A stretch of 9,882 bases of DNA from Tannerellaceae bacterium (GTDB lineage Bacteria > Bacteroidota > Bacteroidia > Bacteroidales > Tannerellaceae), in the NCBI GenBank assembly GCA_031273385.1, contig JAISRY010000079.1, forward strand, positions 1 to 9,882, read 5' to 3'. The notes under the pieces were generated by a model. That model searched no databases. It was not told the DNA's origin and saw only the letters and a program-made list of their open reading frames with translations. The position numbers were made by a program, and so were the translations under genes. Within the stretch, counting starts at the first letter, position 1. Every line of letters begins with the position of its first letter. Shown here one piece after another: positions 9,340 through 9,882 of the stretch.

Positions 9340-9371
9340 TCCCTTTTTGATAAACCTGGTTTATTGGGCAC
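9333..9371 (-). repeat. 39-bp block, right copy of the long-range inverted repeat
   Basis: This is the reverse complement of 829-867 with one difference. It overlaps the right arm of hairpin C (CGTCATT) and continues through the ATAAACC-T-GGTTTAT palindrome to TTGGGCAC. It is in opposite orientation to the left copy, 8.5 kb away. Confidence 0.9.
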
Positions 9372-9600
9372 TCCCCGTGGCCTTTTCCTCAAAGGCGGTC
9401 TTAAGAGGCTTAAGAATCTTAAGGAATTTAAGGAGCTTAAGGGCGCCTTTGAATGGCGAGGGCTTTTCCTCAAAGGCAAACGCACGGATTACAAATCCAC
9501 GCGAGTTGGGTTCGGACGGGAGCTATTTTTATTTGCACGGGAGCGGATTTCAGCCACACTGGTAATCAACTCTCAACTCTCAATTCTCAACTCTCAACTC
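9372..9600. other. Non-coding repeat mosaic between the PBECR-like gene and the ABC gene
   Basis: Apart from the repeats listed separately, this stretch contains GGATT-ACA-AATCC (9486-9498) and ACGGGAGC twice with a 21-bp period (9516-9523, 9537-9544). Plus-strand frames are open here, but the predicted peptides are repeat translations and the frame runs antisense into the ABC gene. I see no convincing gene. From memory, similar blocks (RTDYKS...FARERISATL in translation) appear in many Bacteroidales intergenic regions. Confidence 0.55.
9382..9477 (+). repeat. Nonamer repeat (TTAAGnnnn x5) framed by direct and inverted copies
   Basis: TTAAG occurs at 9401, 9410, 9419, 9428 and 9437, exactly nine bases apart. 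The run is flanked by a 9-bp inverted repeat, TCAAAGGCG (9389-9397) and CGCCTTTGA (9444-9452). A 15-bp direct repeat, CTTTTCCTCAAAGGC, lies at 9382-9396 and 9463-9477. The whole looks like an organised repeat unit rather than random low complexity. Confidence 0.8.
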
Positions 9601-9601
9601 T
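9567..9601 (+). repeat. Five tandem heptamers (CAACTCT)
   Basis: The units are CAACTCT, CAACTCT, CAATTCT, CAACTCT, CAACTCT, ending exactly at the stop codon of the ABC ATPase gene on the other strand. This has the same unit length as the ATTACGA run at 3201-3228. Runs of this sequence are, to my recollection, frequent in Bacteroidales intergenic DNA. Confidence 0.9.
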
Positions 9602-9882
9602 CAAAGGGTGATGATCTCGGCGGCCAGGGAAGAGAGTGTTTCCGGGTGGTGGGAGGTGAAGATCACCGTTTGTTTGGCGGTCGCCTGCCTTTCCCTGATG
9701 TAGCGGATGATCCGGCGGCAGGCCGCCTCGTCCAGACCCTTGAACGGTTCGTCCATCAGGAGGAGCGGAGAGGGGAAAGCCAGGGCGCGGGCAATGGCCG
9801 CCCGTTGCTGTTGGCCGTAACTGAGTTCGCCCGGGTAATGGCCTTTTAGCTCGCCAATCTCCATTCCGTCCAGCACCTCGCC
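9601..9882 (-). CDS. ABC transporter ATP-binding protein, C-terminal part (cut by window edge)
   Basis: The minus-strand frame is open from 9882 to the TGA at 9601-9603 (93 residues visible). It carries the ABC signature GELSYGQQQRAAIARAL, Walker B with D-loop LLLMDEPFKGLDEA, and the H-loop histidine in VIFTSHHPE. Walker A and the Q-loop lie beyond the edge. The short tail after the H-loop (LSSLAAEIITL) indicates a compact importer-type ATPase without an extra regulatory domain, similar to ThiQ/SsuB-like subunits; the substrate cannot be told. An apparent start at 9876 (GTG) or 9864 (ATG) is internal to the domain and not a true start. Confidence 0.9.
   Translation of the reverse strand, partial: GEVLDGMEIGELKGHYPGELSYGQQQRAAIARALAFPSPLLLMDEPFKGLDEAACRRIIRYIRERQATAKQTVIFTSHHPETLSSLAAEIITL

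Noticed and set aside
9382..9601. CRISPR array
   Set aside because: Units are 7 or 9 bp with no unique spacers of 25-40 bp and no cas genes.
9284..9849. Plus-strand frames of 93 and 161 aa over the repeat mosaic and ABC gene
   Set aside because: The peptides are translations of tandem repeats and then run antisense through the ABC ATPase motifs.

Overview
The window looks like a chromosomal stretch from a Bacteroidota bacterium, most likely Bacteroidales. The support is a GLPGLI-family protein next to an outer-membrane barrel receptor with a carboxypeptidase-like N-terminal domain, a GH95 glycosidase, a TolC-type protein, and several promoters matching the Bacteroides-type -7 box (TAnnTTTG). 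Shine-Dalgarno sequences are mostly absent, which also fits. By eye the core genes are GC-rich, while roughly 480-900 and 8480-9370 are clearly AT-rich. Those two zones hold two accessory-looking genes and a set of related repeats.

Layout. 1-344 (minus): N-terminal part of a TolC-family outer-membrane efflux protein, cut by the window edge. 345-558: spacer with two adjacent GC-rich palindromes. 559-732 (+): a 57-residue protein of unknown function, AT-rich, with its own promoter. 733-977: repeat-rich spacer with a long-stem hairpin and a 39-bp block that recurs inverted near the other end of the window. 978-4354 (+): a translationally coupled pair, GLPGLI-family protein then an 835-aa TonB-receptor-like barrel. 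4339-6837 (minus): exported GH95 alpha-L-fucosidase-type enzyme, convergent with and overlapping the receptor by 16 bp. 6939-8474 (+): a fusion of a DoxX-like membrane domain, a Tat-leader-like segment and a TIM-barrel-like domain, divergent from GH95. 8475-8667: spacer with a second hairpin of the same family. 8668-9276 (+): free-standing protein resembling the PBECR/LPD nuclease-like domains of phage polyvalent proteins, ending in a short duplicated repeat that resembles phage tail-fibre repeats. 9277-9600: a mosaic of four repeat types. 9601-9882 (minus): C-terminal part of an ABC transporter ATPase.

How the genes relate. The GLPGLI/receptor pair is a clear two-gene unit at the cell envelope. 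GH95 and the DoxX fusion are divergent neighbours with no SusC/SusD pair in view, so a classical polysaccharide utilisation locus is not shown. The most unusual signal is the repeat family: three hairpins (770-828, 8504-8559, 9288-9339) with the same arm (TTATAATGACG) and a shared loop motif each lie just downstream of a plus-strand stop codon. Two copies are joined to the 39-bp block, which occurs in opposite orientations 8.5 kb apart. The hairpins lie around the two AT-rich accessory genes. Whether they are mobile elements, structured 3' UTRs/terminators or recombination sites cannot be decided from this window alone.
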